From positions 28,485,558-28,549,557 of the forward strand of contig CM064485.1 in assembly GCA_032716605.1 (NCBI GenBank): DNA of 64,000 nucleotides, written 5' to 3'. The notes beneath the pieces were generated by a model. That model was not told the DNA's origin, searched no databases, and worked only from the letters and a program-made list of their open reading frames with translations. The position numbers were made by a program, and so were the translations under genes. This document shows, in pieces, positions 10,741-23,535 of the stretch (position 1 is the stretch's first letter; each line of letters opens with the position of its first letter). This stretch comes from Paralithodes platypus. Taxonomy: Eukaryota; Arthropoda; Malacostraca; Decapoda; Lithodidae.

Positions 10741-12260
10741 TATTTTATAATTGCTTGAAAGTTTGATTGCAAGCATTTTATCACCTTACGAGCGGGTGGT
10801 GGAGTATATTTCCCTGTGCCGCCCAGCGGGGTTTTTTTTATTACCCTAAATGGGGTTGTTTCGTGCTCTTTTTCATGCATAAACAAGACCCAGAGCGTAA
10901 TACAAGTATGTATCCCTGAAAGGGCGTAAATTGAGCTTTCCAATGACACCCGAACCATCCTTCTACGATCATTGGTTGTCTTTCAACGATCGTGCAACAC
11001 GAGTGCAAAACCCTAAACTACGGTAATTTCCTTATATAATTCCCTGTAGTAGGTCCACGGCGGCTGTGACGAGCGGTCAGGAGGTACATTATGCTCTAAT
11101 CACCGCTCCGCTCTCTCTCAGAGCACATTACGTCCTCAAAATTGCATTCTACAAGAAATGTCCTTTGCATTTTATAGCGTATTATTTGCAGGCGTTCGGT
11201 AAATTTCTCACGATAACCAGGGTATACGGTACATTTCTCACGATAATATAAGCAACAACGAAGCTTGGCGAAGATTGTGGTCTACAATATACCTTTTTAT
11301 AATTGCATGTGACCTTGTAATTGCTTGAAAGTTTGATTGCAAGCATTTTATAGTGTATTATTTGCAGGCGTTCAGTACATTTCTTACGGTAATACAAACA
11401 ACGAAAGATTGAATATTTGTGCTTGGCATTATATGATTGTGGGGAACAGATGTAGGCCTACCGTATATATTATTTTATCATAATATATGATACATATGTA
11501 ACATTGTTATATTATCACGACACTCTCTCTCTCTCTGTCTCACTCTCTTTGTTTCTACACCTTTGTACTCCTTGGTACTCTCTTTTTCTGATGTAGGCCA
11601 GGGCACGCCCCTAACTAATCTTCTCTTCCCTCCCAGGGAAAAATCACACCTAGCAGATGTTCTTGACCTCTCTCTCTCTGTCTGTCTCTCTACCTATATA
11701 TACATTTATAATTGCATGTGACATTGAAATTGCTTGAGAGTTTGATTGCAAGCATTTTATAGCGTATTATTTGCAGGCGTTCGGTAAATTTCTCACGATA
11801 ACCAGGGTATACGGTCAATTTTTCACGATAATATAAGCAACAACGAAGCTTGGCGAAGATTGTGGTCTACAATATACCTTTTTATAATTGTATGTGACAT
11901 TGAAATTGCTTGAGAGTTTGATTGCAAGCATTTTATAGCGTATTATTTGCAGGCGTTCAGTAAATTTCTTACGGTAATACAAACAACGAAAAATTTAATA
12001 TTTGTGCTTGGCATTATATGATTGTGGGGAACAGATGTAGGCCTACCGTATATATTATTTTGTCATATATATGATACATATGTAACATTGTTATATTATC
12101 ACAACACTCTCTCTCTGTCTGTCTAATCCTCTCTGGGTCTACCTATATATACTTGTATAATTGCATGTGACATTGAAAGTGCTTGAGAGTTTGATTGCAA
12201 GCATTTGATAGCATATCATTTGCAGGCGTTCAGTAAATTTGATAAATATATCAAAATAAG
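10741..12260 (+). repeat. Interspersed direct repeat, 'TTGATTGCAAGCATTTTATAG' family
   Basis: A core unit of roughly 85 bp, with GATTGCAAGCATTTTATAGC then GTATTATTTGCAGGCGTTC and a 'taaatttcttacggtaatac' tail, recurs at about 10765, 11160, 11330, 11740, 11918 and 12190, and again near 13160 and 13425. Copies are separated by shared longer modules that include CT microsatellites and a 'gtaggcctaccgtatatatt' block. No coding potential. It looks like local duplication within the element at 10201-15397. Confidence 0.75.
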
Positions 12261-12779
12261 TCCTGTGGGACTATGAAATAGCTATTATTGGACAAGGAAA
12301 ATATTTTGTTCATCCCTCCACTGGAACATCAACAACAATGTCAACAACGTATCGCAGTCGGCAGTGTGCAGTACTGCCAATACGTATAGCGACTTCCGCT
12401 AGATCTAGAGACCTTTACTTCGATCTAGCAGCAATGACTTACACTAGCGGTTTTGTTTTGAAATTTCAGAACAATTTCGAAGTGATATTATATGGATTTT
12501 GCCAATTCATATTTCTAGTGGTATTTATCATGTCTTACATCTAACAATATATGCTAGCGGATTTAACTTCAATTGGTAACCCTCCCGCTCCATTCGGCTC
12601 GAAGAAAATCGATAATGGTGGCACTTTAGTAAACAGGTGATAAACATAACCGCATGCGTATCGGTTTGGTGTATCGGTATTATGGTAAGTTGGCTACCTA
12701 CTATTGTTTATACGATATAGTAAGTAATGATAAGTAAATTATTATATATTATATATAAAACAAAAACAAAATTCCTGCA

Positions 12780-13150
12780 AAGCAAGCGAAACAGAGAGAG
12801 AGAGAGAGAGAGACAATGCAGAAACTGAACTGAAGAAAGAGTGAAAAAGATATAATAATACAGACATTTTTACAAGCAAATAAAGAAAGGGATTATAGAA
12901 AATAATAATGAGAATTACATATACGGATGAGGAAGAGAGAGAGAGAGAAAGAGAGAGAATACAGAAACTGAACTGAAGAAAGAGAGTGAAACAAATATAA
13001 TAATACAGAAATATTACAAGCAAATAAATGAAATAGAGGGATTAGTTAGAGAAAATAATAATGAGAAATACATAATACGGATGAGGAAGAGGGAAAGCGA
13101 GCGAGCCAGAGAGAGAGAGAGAGACAGGAGGCGTGAGAGAGATTAGAGAA
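12780..13150 (+). repeat. GA-rich repeat with about 130-bp modules
   Basis: GA dinucleotide runs alternate with a module that includes 'cagaaactgaactgaagaaa' and 'ttacaagcaaataaa'. The same module occurs on the other side of the palindrome at 14500-15060. Apparent reading frames here are low complexity. Confidence 0.8.
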
Positions 13151-13486
13151 AATAGAGAGATTGCAAGCATTTTATAGCGTATTATTTGCAGGTGATCAGT
13201 AAATTTCTTACGGTAATACAAACAACGAAAGATTGAATATTTGTGCTTGGCATTATATGATTGTGGGGAACATATGTAGGCCTACCGTATATATTATTTT
13301 TTCATATATACGATACATATGTAACATTGTTATTATCACGACACTCTCTCTCTCTCTCTTGTCTCTTCCTCTCTGGGTCTACCTATACATATATAATTGC
13401 ATGTGACCTTCAAATTGTTTGAAATTTTGATTGCAAGCATTTTTTAGCGTATTATTTGCAGGCGTTCAGTAAATTTCTTACGGTAA

Positions 13487-14372
<886 letters not shown>

Positions 14373-14499
14373 CAATCACATGTGGATAGCACCTCCTGGG
14401 AACACCACAAACAAAAAATGAGTCTTCAACACTACCCCATAGGGTGATTTGGAAATGTGTTGTGAAATAATATTATATATAAAACAAAAACAAAAACCT

Positions 14500-15060
14500 G
14501 CAAAGCAAGCGAGAGAGAGAGAGAGAGAGAGAGAGAATGCAGAAACTGAACTGAAGAAAGAGTGAAAAAGATATAATACAGAAATATTACAAGCAAATAA
14601 ATGAAATAGAGGGATTAGTTAGAGAAAATGATAATGAGAATTACATATACGGATGAGAAGAGAAAGAGAGAATACAGAAACTGAACTGAAGAAAGAGTGA
14701 AAAAGATATAATAATACAGAAATATTACAAGCAAATAAATGAAATAGAGGGATTAGTTAGAGAAAATGATGATGAGAATTACATATACGGATGAGAAGAG
14801 AAAGAGAGAATACAGAAACTGAACTGAAGAAAGAGTGAACAAGATATAATAATACAGAAATATTACAAGCAAATAAATGAAATAGAGGGATTAGTTAGAG
14901 AAAATAATAATGAGAATTACATATACGGATGAGGAAGAGAGAAAGGGAGCGCGAGAGAGGGAAAGCGAGCGAGCCAGAGAGAGAGAGAGACAGACAGACA
15001 GGAGTGAGAGAGAGAAAGAAAGAGAGAGAGAGAGAGAGAGATAATACAGAGAATACAGAA
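14500..15060 (+). repeat. GA microsatellite and 130-bp tandem repeat
   Basis: About three tandem copies of a 130-bp module (starts near 14540, 14679 and 14809) with 'cagaaactgaactgaagaaa' and 'attacatatacggatga' are bounded by GA runs. It is homologous to 12780-13150, giving a direct-repeat frame around the palindrome. Confidence 0.8.
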
Positions 15061-15516
15061 ATAAGGAGAAATAAGAAAAATAAGACCGATTACCGAAGGA
15101 ATAGTAGACGCGCGAGAGGCCGAAGTCAGGCCAAAGGGAACGCATCCGAACGCGCCCGGGAAATAGACCAAAAAGTACCTCCTCTTCCTCACCTCTTCCC
15201 ACCCTCCACACTCATTCATAACATCCATTCATAGACTTATATGGGGAGACGAAGAGTTGCTCTTTCCAAAAATGATCGTTTCGTTCGCATTGGAGCCAGA
15301 GTAACAGCGCTAGGGCGAGTGAAATTGAGCGAATATTTCGGGATTATGCCCGCTGAGCGGTACAGTGTAAAATACCTTACCACCCGCTAAATAAGGGTTA
15401 AGGCACTTCAATATCCATCTTTTGCCGGTAATTATTTGTTGAAAATCTCTATAAGCTTGACCAATCTACTGACTACGGTACCAACCATTTTCATACTATA
15501 ATGCAGAAATTCAATA

Positions 15517-15807
15517 TTGTACGTTGATGATTTTAATTTTAACGTAATAAACTTTCCTTTCCCTAGTAGTAATATCGATAGTAAAATAACTTATAATTGT
15601 TTTTATTCCCAGTTAATAAGATTTTGTAAAATTTGCACTAAAGTAGATGACTTTTGGGCTAGAGCTAGGTTACTATACAGACTCTTAGTAGACAGAGGTT
15701 TTGAGGCAAGCAAATTGTTCCATAAATTTAATCTTTTTAGGGTCAATTATTGTGACTGTATTCTAAAATTTGACATCAATAATTTTAATCAAGCATTTTT
15801 AACTTGA
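15517..15807 (+). pseudogene. Retroelement polyprotein remnant (post-RT C-terminal domain)
   Basis: The frame encodes 'MYVDDFNFNVINFPFPSSNI' followed by 'YSQLIRFCKICTKVDDF', 'RLLVDRGFEASKL' and a short tail. I recognise this arrangement (YVDDFN..., FP..SNI, Y.SQLIR.....) from C-termini of RT-bearing proteins seen widely in invertebrate genomes. Here it is an isolated fragment of 96 codons without the RT core. The exact retroelement class is not something I can assign from this piece. Confidence 0.45.
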
Positions 15808-16994
15808 AGTTTCTTGTATAACCTCTGCTTACTTTTTGTCTGTATTTATTGTTTATCTTTTTCTTTTATTAACCCTCCAGCCCCGGCTATGTATTATATA
15901 TATATATTCCCCGAAAACCGGGAGTTTTGGCCGAAAAACGTCTAGCCTAGGCTACCGTATCTTTGTTATTCTGACTGCTTCCGCATTCCCGCGCATCCCC
16001 AAGCGTAGATGTGTTTCTTACCTGTTGAATGGCGTTAAGTAGAGCTCTCTAAGTCAACTGGTTCAGTTGTGATGATGATTTCATTGGAGATAACTTTATG
16101 GCAAAAACAGCCACTTTACACTACTTTTCGATACTTAACAACAACATACAGGCACACACGAACAAGCGACGCTCTCCTTCTTGTGGCCGGAGATGCGGGG
16201 CACCGGTCCAGCCGGCTGTTGTTTACATGCGTCGGACCGACGCCTCGCACACCAATCTCACAGGCTTTCAACCACTGGGCGTTAAAGAGCCCTTCCGGGC
16301 AGCTCTGGTATGCTTTTTTATGGGCGTTCAAGAGCCCTTCCAGGAACCAAGGGTTAATATTAATATTGATGATTTTTTTAAATTGATTGTTCTTGTTAAA
16401 AGAGTACTCTTTGTTTAAATCTGTTGTTACTTCATATTTTGCAATTATTTGTCTTTATATTATATGTATTCATTGTCGATAGTATCAATTGCTTGCTTTT
16501 GCAATTTCCTTAGTTTATTTGTGCGATAAATGTAGGTTATTTGTAGGGTAGTTATTGATAGGGGTCACTTGAGGCATGCTATGCTTACAGGTACCTACCC
16601 GATAGCACTATCGTTAGTGAGTGCTGTTCTGTATTTTATATATTATTTTGTAATAATATAGATATCTTATCAATATTTGTATTTTGTACTATTGTTAATG
16701 TCTTGTCATGTTGCAAATTTGATTTTAAATGAATATTTTGACATTTAACATGTAGTTTCTTTATTCATTCAGAGTTTAGTAAAATTTACCAGAATGTCCC
16801 GGACTTCCCAAATTTGACTAATTCCTTGAACGTGACGATAGTGCGTTGTTATGTGCGCGATTAGTTTGCTTGGGAAACAGATTAACTTGCTCATGTAGTA
16901 GTGTACAACTGTACACCCTATGTGGTGGATTGTGTTCTTTTATTTCATAGATTTCATTTTAGTAAGCGTTGTTTCCACATAGCGATTTTGATAA
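15808..16994. other. Unassigned AT-rich DNA
   Basis: No gene is recognisable. A pair of related words, 'gggcgttaaagagcccttcc' and 'gggcgttcaagagcccttcc', occurs at about 16278 and 16322. Confidence 0.4.
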
Positions 16995-19449
16995 TTTAAT
17001 TTGACTTTATTCTTACAGTTTCTTACAGTAGATCCTCTGGAAAAAGGCAAACTATGCCTGTGTATCCAGCTCAGTACCAGTACTTGCACTGCTGCGGTCG
17101 TTCACGGTGTTGGCGGCGGCGGTAGAAGACGCAACATTTTTACTATTCTGTATTTTTTTTTTATAATCAAACTTCAAATCTTGTCTTCCCCATGCTTTAT
17201 CAAGATTACTTTCAAACTCCATTATTGATTCGGAATCGACTACATACTGGGGCAGTGCGTTCCACTCATTTACCACTCTATCACAAAATGAGTTCTTTGC
17301 CTTCTCAAGCCTATTTCTTTCTTTGTAAATTTTCTTAAGAGTGTCCTCTCGTTCTTGTTCCCTCCCGCATCAAGAAGATACCTTCACACACATCCTCATC
17401 GTACTTTCCTGACACTATCTTAAAAGTCTCTATCATATCCCCTCTCTTTCTCCTATATGCCAGTGTCGGAAGCCCCAGTGTCCTCAACCTCTGCTCATAG
17501 CCCGCGTTCTTCAACGTTGGTACCAGCTTGCTAGCTCTCCTCTGCACTTTCTCCACTGCTTCTATATCCTTTACCATATATGGAGCCCACACCTGGTTCG
17601 CATATTCCAGGTGCGGCCTAACCAGCGCTGTATAGAGATTCCTGAAGATTTCTTCGTCAAGTGACACAAATGTCCTCCTTATCAGCCCTACAATTCTATT
17701 GGCTTTGTTTATCTTTTCCACTAAATGTTCTGAGAAATTTAACTTATTGTCTATCACTACTCCTATATCCTTTTCTGCATTCACTTCCTCCATCGCTTCA
17801 TACATACTGTATCCTACCTTGTCTATCTTGCTGGTCCCAATCCGCATGTACTTGCATTTTTTTGGATGAAAAGGCATTAACCAATGCTCAGACCATCCCT
17901 TCATGCCCTCCACATCTCCTTGAAGCAAACCCATATCTTCCTTACTCCTCACTCTTCTATACAGCTTAGTGTCATCCGCATACAGGTATACCTCACTTCC
18001 ATTAGTTATAACTTCAGGCAAGTCGTTGATAAATATAACGAACAGCAGTGGTCCCAACACAGATCCCTGAGGTACCCCACTTGTAATTTCCCTCCACCCC
18101 GAGCCTATTCCATTCACCAGTACCCTCTGTCTCCGATCTTTCAGGAAGGCTTCTATCCATTTCACACATTTCTCCCCTATTATAGCTTCTAATTTTCTCT
18201 ATTAACCTTTTATGTGGGACCTTATCGAAGGCCTTCATAAAATTGCAATATACCACATCTATTACATCACCATCTTCTAGAATTTGCATCCAATCATCTA
18301 CCACCTTAATTAGCTGTAGTACCGTCGACCTCCCCGGCAAGAATCCGAACTGTCTCCCACTGAAAAGTTGGTTTGACTTCATATGATCCATTATTCCTTC
18401 TCTAATTACCGTTTACATTAGTTTACACACAACACTTGTCAAACTGGCTGGTCTATAATTCCCTGGGTCATTTCTCTTTCCCTTCTTAAATATAGCTGTT
18501 ATGTTCGCCTCTCTCCAGTCCATCGGGATTTGTCCTGTATTAAACGATACCTCAAATAAAATTTTCAATGGCTCTACTAACATCTCCCCTCCTTCCTTTA
18601 TGATTCTTGGGTGTATCCCATCCGGTCCCGGTGACTTACTTCTGTTCATTTTTTCTATAGCCCTTCTTATTCTAGCATGGGAAAACTCTATTAGTTCTAG
18701 TGCCGGTGCCTGTTTGATGGGAATAGTAGGCACTGCATCCTCCGACTCCACTGTTAGTACCCCCCCAAAGTATTTCCCCAGCACCTCTGCTTTCTCCTTA
18801 TCAGTCTCCGCTCTACTCCCATCATTCAACCCCCCTACCAGCTCTGGGATCCCTACTCTTCTTGTTAACTTTTCCTGAATGAACTTCCAGAATATTTTTG
18901 GATTATCCTTCACATTTCTAGCTATCTCTCTCTCCCTCTCCTTCACCCCCCTCCTTGTTTCCCACCTTATTTTATTGTTTATTTGTCTGCGTTCCAGATC
19001 CACTTCTTTAGCCTCTATACTAGACCCCCTGTTCTTTTTTAACAATTTTAATCTTTCCCACAATCGTTTCTTTCTTCTAATCAATATCCAAAGCTTTCTT
19101 TTCATTGGCAATTCTGGGTTAGGCCTAGTTCTTTTCCTCAATTTTGTTTTATCCTTATATTCCCTTACTGGTACACTTTTGGATACAGCATTCTCCAGTT
19201 TGACTCTAATTTTCCTCCACATTCCTTCAGCGTCTTCACCGTTCAAGTATTCCCCCCAGTCAATGTCCAAACACCGTCTCAGCAGCTCATAATCTACTCT
19301 ATCATACATGTATATTTTTCTATTGCTTCTATTATCCCTCTCTGATTTAATGTTACAACTAAAGCTTATACAGGCATGGTCACTACGACCTATAGGGCTA
19401 TCCACATTAACATGTTCCACTATATCCTCTTCATTGCTAAAAATCAAAT
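16995..19449 (-). mobile_element. CR1-like LINE, 3' portion
   Basis: This is the 3' part of a LINE whose 5' parts lie at 27501-27804 and 32443-32690 on the same strand. DIRS copy A and an LTR element separate the pieces. When the insertions and duplicated target bases are disregarded, the endonuclease frame is continuous across both breakpoints, which shows that the three pieces were one copy. The 3' limit near 16995 is approximate. Confidence 0.85.
17052..19447 (-). pseudogene. LINE ORF2: end of AP endonuclease and reverse transcriptase (CR1-like)
   Basis: In reading order: 19447-18413 holds the endonuclease end (SPIGRSDHACISF, with the conserved SDH) and the RT N-terminal part (ANITAIFKKGKRNDPGNYRP); 18391-18014 holds RT with GFLPGRSTVLQLI and KAFDKVPHKRL; 18165-17335 holds GVPQGSVLGPLLF and the active site YLYADDTKLYR; 17276-17052 holds the C-terminal block VNEWNALPQYVV. 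The pieces are in different frames, so at least three frameshifts or stops separate them and the copy is dead. The motifs place it in the CR1/Jockey-like group; the finer clade is uncertain. Confidence 0.85.
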
Positions 19450-19800
19450 TGGGAGGTTTGACGTACCTCCCAACCTACCAAATAGGAAAACCTACTATTT
19501 GGTAGTAGTCTTGGAAAATCCAACGTCAAGGCTATTAACCTAATTGCAATGACGACTTGTCTATTTTGACTGCTATGTCGTCATTCCAACCGCGGTTAAA
19601 AAGAAAACGTCTAGAGTCTACTCCTTATCTTGCTCTAGGAGACGTTGTACATTAACCAAAACTACCACCGAAGGTGAAAAAAGCATAGAAGAGAAGAAAG
19701 AGGGGTTTACCTTAGTTACCGCTTAAGGCCCATCCCGTGTTCCGTCATGTGCAGATCCCTGTCGGACGTGCGCATGAGCGACCCTCTCTTGTCATCACAT
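19450..19800 (-). repeat. Right inverted terminal repeat of DIRS copy A
   Basis: It is an inverted counterpart of 27203-27500, apart from a terminal extension of about 48 bp (19450-19497) that contains two hairpins: GGGAGGT/ACCTCCC and CTACCAAATAG/CTATTTGGTAG. The extension is also present at the ends of copies B and C. Confidence 0.9.
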
Positions 19801-19859
19801 CTCACGTCAGCAGAAGAACGCGAATGGGCAGGGGTCCGGCGTGAGGGAGGGTATTATGT

Positions 19860-19973
19860 ACGTTGGATTTTCCAAGACTACTACCAAATAGTAGGTTTTC
19901 CTATTTGGTAGGTTGGGAGGTACGTCAAACCTCCCAATTTGTTAGTAGTCTTGGCAAATCCAACGTCAAGGCT
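19860..19973 (-). repeat. Internal complementary region of DIRS copy A
   Basis: These 114 bp equal the complement of the extreme right end joined to the extreme left end of the element. In DIRS-1 such a region is thought to template the circular DNA junction. It predicts the junction CCTCCCAATTTGTTAG (element orientation). Confidence 0.9.
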
Positions 19974-20133
19974 GCATAACAAATAGGAGGAGGACATCCA
20001 AGCCCAACCTACCAAAAAAAACAATGCATAAAACAAAATTGCGAATGACAAAGACACAATTTAAACAAGAGAGTTTAATAAAAGAGTGAAAAACTGAGGA
20101 GTAGCTAAAAAGAACAGTTTTAACACATGCCCG

Positions 20134-21747
20134 TCATTCATAGTAATGCAAAAACATAGACTTGTCTGAAACCAAAAAGGTACTGTACCCAAAATCCCTT
20201 TTCTTCAAAAACCAACAAAAACACTGAACACAAGAATAAAACACAATTTTCAATGTGTCAAAAACACTTATGTACTGGAACAATACATAATCCCAAACTT
20301 GCAATCCAGTGTTGCAAACCCGTACCCCCCCCCCCCCCCCCCCCCCCTTTGTCAAATAAAACAAAAAAAAAGAACGAGGGACAAGGGGGGAAGACGAGGG
20401 ATCTTCGCCAGAGCACCAGGAAACACAACCCCCGAGAGCAAACACCGGCCGAGGGGGTCGAACACTGGACACGGAGAGGTAGGAGGAGATGAAGGAATTG
20501 AGAGAAGACCACAAAACCGCTGAGGCGATGGCAGGTAAGGATCGACGTGGCAGGAACCGGAAGGAGGCAGCAAAGGATCTGACATCGTGCGCAGAACCCC
20601 TACAAACAGGGTGACGGGCACGAACGGTCCGACAAACGTGGCGGCCCATCTGCACCTGCGAGAGCCTCCCACCTGTCCGAGGAGACACCCACACAGCAGT
20701 ACCCGAAGGCGGCGCCACAGACGCAACAGAGGAGTGCAAGGCTGACACCGGGCACAACACATGGCGAGGATGCCCACGCCATAAAGCCTGGACGGCGAAA
20801 GGCTGGAAAACGGGGGCCTCCCTCCCATGCGTGGTAACAAAAGGAGGGGAGGAGGCGAACGAGACGCCATGCAAGGACGGGGAGAATCGCACGCAGCCCC
20901 GGGGCCGTGACAAGGCCGCTAGTGCAGACACCCGATCCCCAGTGGCCAGAGCGACAAGGAAGAGTGGACGCCCGAGCAACGGAACCAGCGTAGCGGCCCT
21001 TGTATACGTGGGTGAAGCCAGAAGGACCAGAGCCCGCCCCAGATCCCACTGCGGAGGAACCTGGCGCGGAGGCGGTCGAACCCGGAAGGCAGCCGTCAGG
21101 AAGGAATTCAGCTCCTGTGGCGGAACGACCAGCCCAGCGACGGACCCAAAGACCCCCCGGACGGCAGACAAGTGGGTACGTATAGCGTCGACTTGAAAGC
21201 GACGTGTACGGAAGAGGTGAAACAAGGAGCGTAGGACGAGGGAAGGAGAGCCAACTGGCAGGCGAGTGGCCTGTAGCCACCTAGTAAAAGACCTCCAGCG
21301 GGACCCGTAAGTCCCCCAAGGAGAAGACGGCCAGGAACGCTGCAGGAAGCCAGTCAGGGCCCGGCCGGGGACCGGGAGCCACCGGGCCTCATGAACAAGC
21401 ACGATGCGAAGGCCAACGAGGTCCGCAGGTCCCCAACCTAGCCCAAGTGGAAGCCGGAGACAGGTAGAGGGACCGGACTCGGGCACCACCGCGGCAACCG
21501 GGCGGACCAAGTCCGTGCCGGCCACAGAGGCGCGAGGAGCCAGATGCAGCCGTGGTACAGCCGCAGCTTCGCGAGGACTGGGCACATCAACAGCGCGTCT
21601 GGTGGCGGAAAGATGTTTATCGACCGCCACCTGTACCAGGCTACCAGAAAAGCGTCCGGACCCCCCCCGGAGCGCGAGGCCGGAGGGAGAGGTCCAGAGG
21701 CAACTGGCGCGGCACCCCCGATGCGAACAAGGCGACCTCCGGAACAC
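20134..21747 (-). pseudogene. Tyrosine recombinase domain of DIRS copy A (tetrad retained)
   Basis: An open frame of 537 codons covers the recombinase. The catalytic pattern is intact: Arg in ATGDRVSAL (about 20920), HDVR (about 20590), a Trp and the nucleophile in FISSYL (about 20480). The frame runs on about 100 codons past the normal recombinase end into the 3' UTR, because adenine loss removed stop codons. The upstream part of the frame (RNase H end) is scrambled. Whether it is translated is unknown, as the element has lost its Gag start codon and its RT. I call it a pseudogene with a preserved catalytic core. Confidence 0.7.
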
Positions 21748-23295
21748 CTCAGGAAGCCGCGAGGTCGGCGAACACAGTCCGTTTCATCGCCCATTCTACA
21801 AGAACGCCCTGCCCTCTCGACAGGGCGGCCGCCCACAGGGTGGCAGGCCCGGGCAGGGAGGAGGCATGCAAGGAGAAGGGGTGTCGGTCCGCGAGGAAGA
21901 ACAACTCCACCGAGACCCCCAATAGAGTCAACGACCTGGAGGACCCCCGCATAAGGAAACATGGGACAGCTTGTCTGAGTGTCCAACCCGAAGGCCACCG
22001 ACTTACCCCGAAGGGCCAGCGCGTGGTCCCGCAGGAAGAACAAAGGAATCAACAGTCCGAGGGCATAGACGGGTAAGTGAAGGGAGACCCACCCATCGGC
22101 CGAGAAGTGGACGTCCCAGGTTCGATCGGGAACCTCACCCAACCTCGCTCGACATATCTGTGGCTACCCAGACCGTCGGCGGGGGGGGCGGTCCAGGGCA
22201 CAGCCGCAGAGAGCGAGCCCCGAGCAACCCAGCGACCGAAGCGACTGCGAACGGTACGCGGGAGCGGCAGGAGCCGATCCATAGGGGCAACGGAAACACC
22301 GCGGTGCCCATGAGGAGGAGGCGGCGTAGCCAGAGGCTCCCTAAGGGAAGGGGCAGAGCGGCCCAATGCAGCGAACCCACGAACGAGTCCCAGATCCACC
22401 CCGGGAGGGAGACCGAGTGCAACACGGCGAAGACCTTCCACCGAAGGTGCACCGCGGCCGGCAGACCCCGGGTCACCGTAGCGCCGGACAAAACCCATGC
22501 GAGACCGACCCATGGCACGACACGTGACGGGGTCAAGCGTGACTTGGGAACATCGAAGGGGAACCCTAACCGTGCGATGTTGCGAACGACTGTGAGGGCG
22601 TCGCCAATGCACAGTCCTAGGGCGTCGGAAACTACCAACCAATCGGCCAAGGAAAACAGGATCTGGAGCCCGCTCCTGAGGAGAGGACCCAGAGCCTGCC
22701 CCACCAGTGCGGAGAAGATCTGCGGCGTGATGTGGAGACCGAAGGGAAGGCCGTCGAACAGGAACACACGATCGGAAGTCCGAACGGCCAAGAATCGCTG
22801 GAAGCGAGGATGGAGAGGAACGAGCCAAGACGCATCCTGGAGGGCCAGCGACACTACCCACGACAGAGGGCACAGGGCCAGGCGTACCAGGGGTACCGGC
22901 AGCATCCGAAACCGTGTGTGCACGATGTGCCCGTTGAGGGCCGACAGATCTACCACCGGTCGCATCGCGTCGCAGTTCGTCGACGGTACCAGAAAGACAA
23001 GGGAGAGGAAAACCGGGTGACCGGCGGTCAACTCCCTCGACGCTACCCAGCTCGGGCATGGAAGTGAACACGTGGGCCACCTCTGAAGAGATGGGCCGGC
23101 GTCGGTGACAAGAGCGGAGTGGGGGTCTGGACGTCCACCTCCAGGTGAGACCCCTCCGCGCAACCCGCCGCCCCCAACGTCCCTCGTGGCTACCGAGGGG
23201 CGCAAGGGCGAAAACAACCCGAGGGAGCACCCGAGAGGAGGGGAGCGACCCGGTCGGCCAGGCGAGAAGGAGAACAAGGAGGCCGACCCACACAT
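21438..23295 (-). pseudogene. Reverse transcriptase and RNase H region of DIRS copy A (inactivated)
   Basis: RT homology runs from about 23060 with MRPVVDLSALNGHIVHT. The active-site box reads LFSLADWLV (22642-22653) where copies B and D have LFYLDDWLI, so the Tyr and the first catalytic Asp are lost through A-to-C changes. RNase H should begin VDTDASSEVG but reads VATDMSSEVG (about 22145), losing its first Asp, and then leaves frame. Many Lys, Asp, Asn, His and Tyr codons are altered in the same way. Several overlapping long frames on both strands exist here only because stop codons, which all contain A, became rare. Confidence 0.85.
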
Positions 23296-23535
23296 TGTGT
23301 TGACGTGGAGGTACCCCCGGTGCGGGCCGTGCGGGCATGAGCGCCACGTTGACCTCCTCTACCTCCCCCCCCAACCTCGTCGAAAAGGGCAGGCGACCCC
23401 AACCCCAGGCCGGCGTGGGGCTGACCCCGTCGAAGGGCGGCCGGAAGTGGAAGGCCGGCCAGCCCTGACATGGCGGGGATGAAAGGGGCAAGAACAGAAG
23501 TGCGAGGCGGAACCGACGCACTGGCCTGCAACGTC

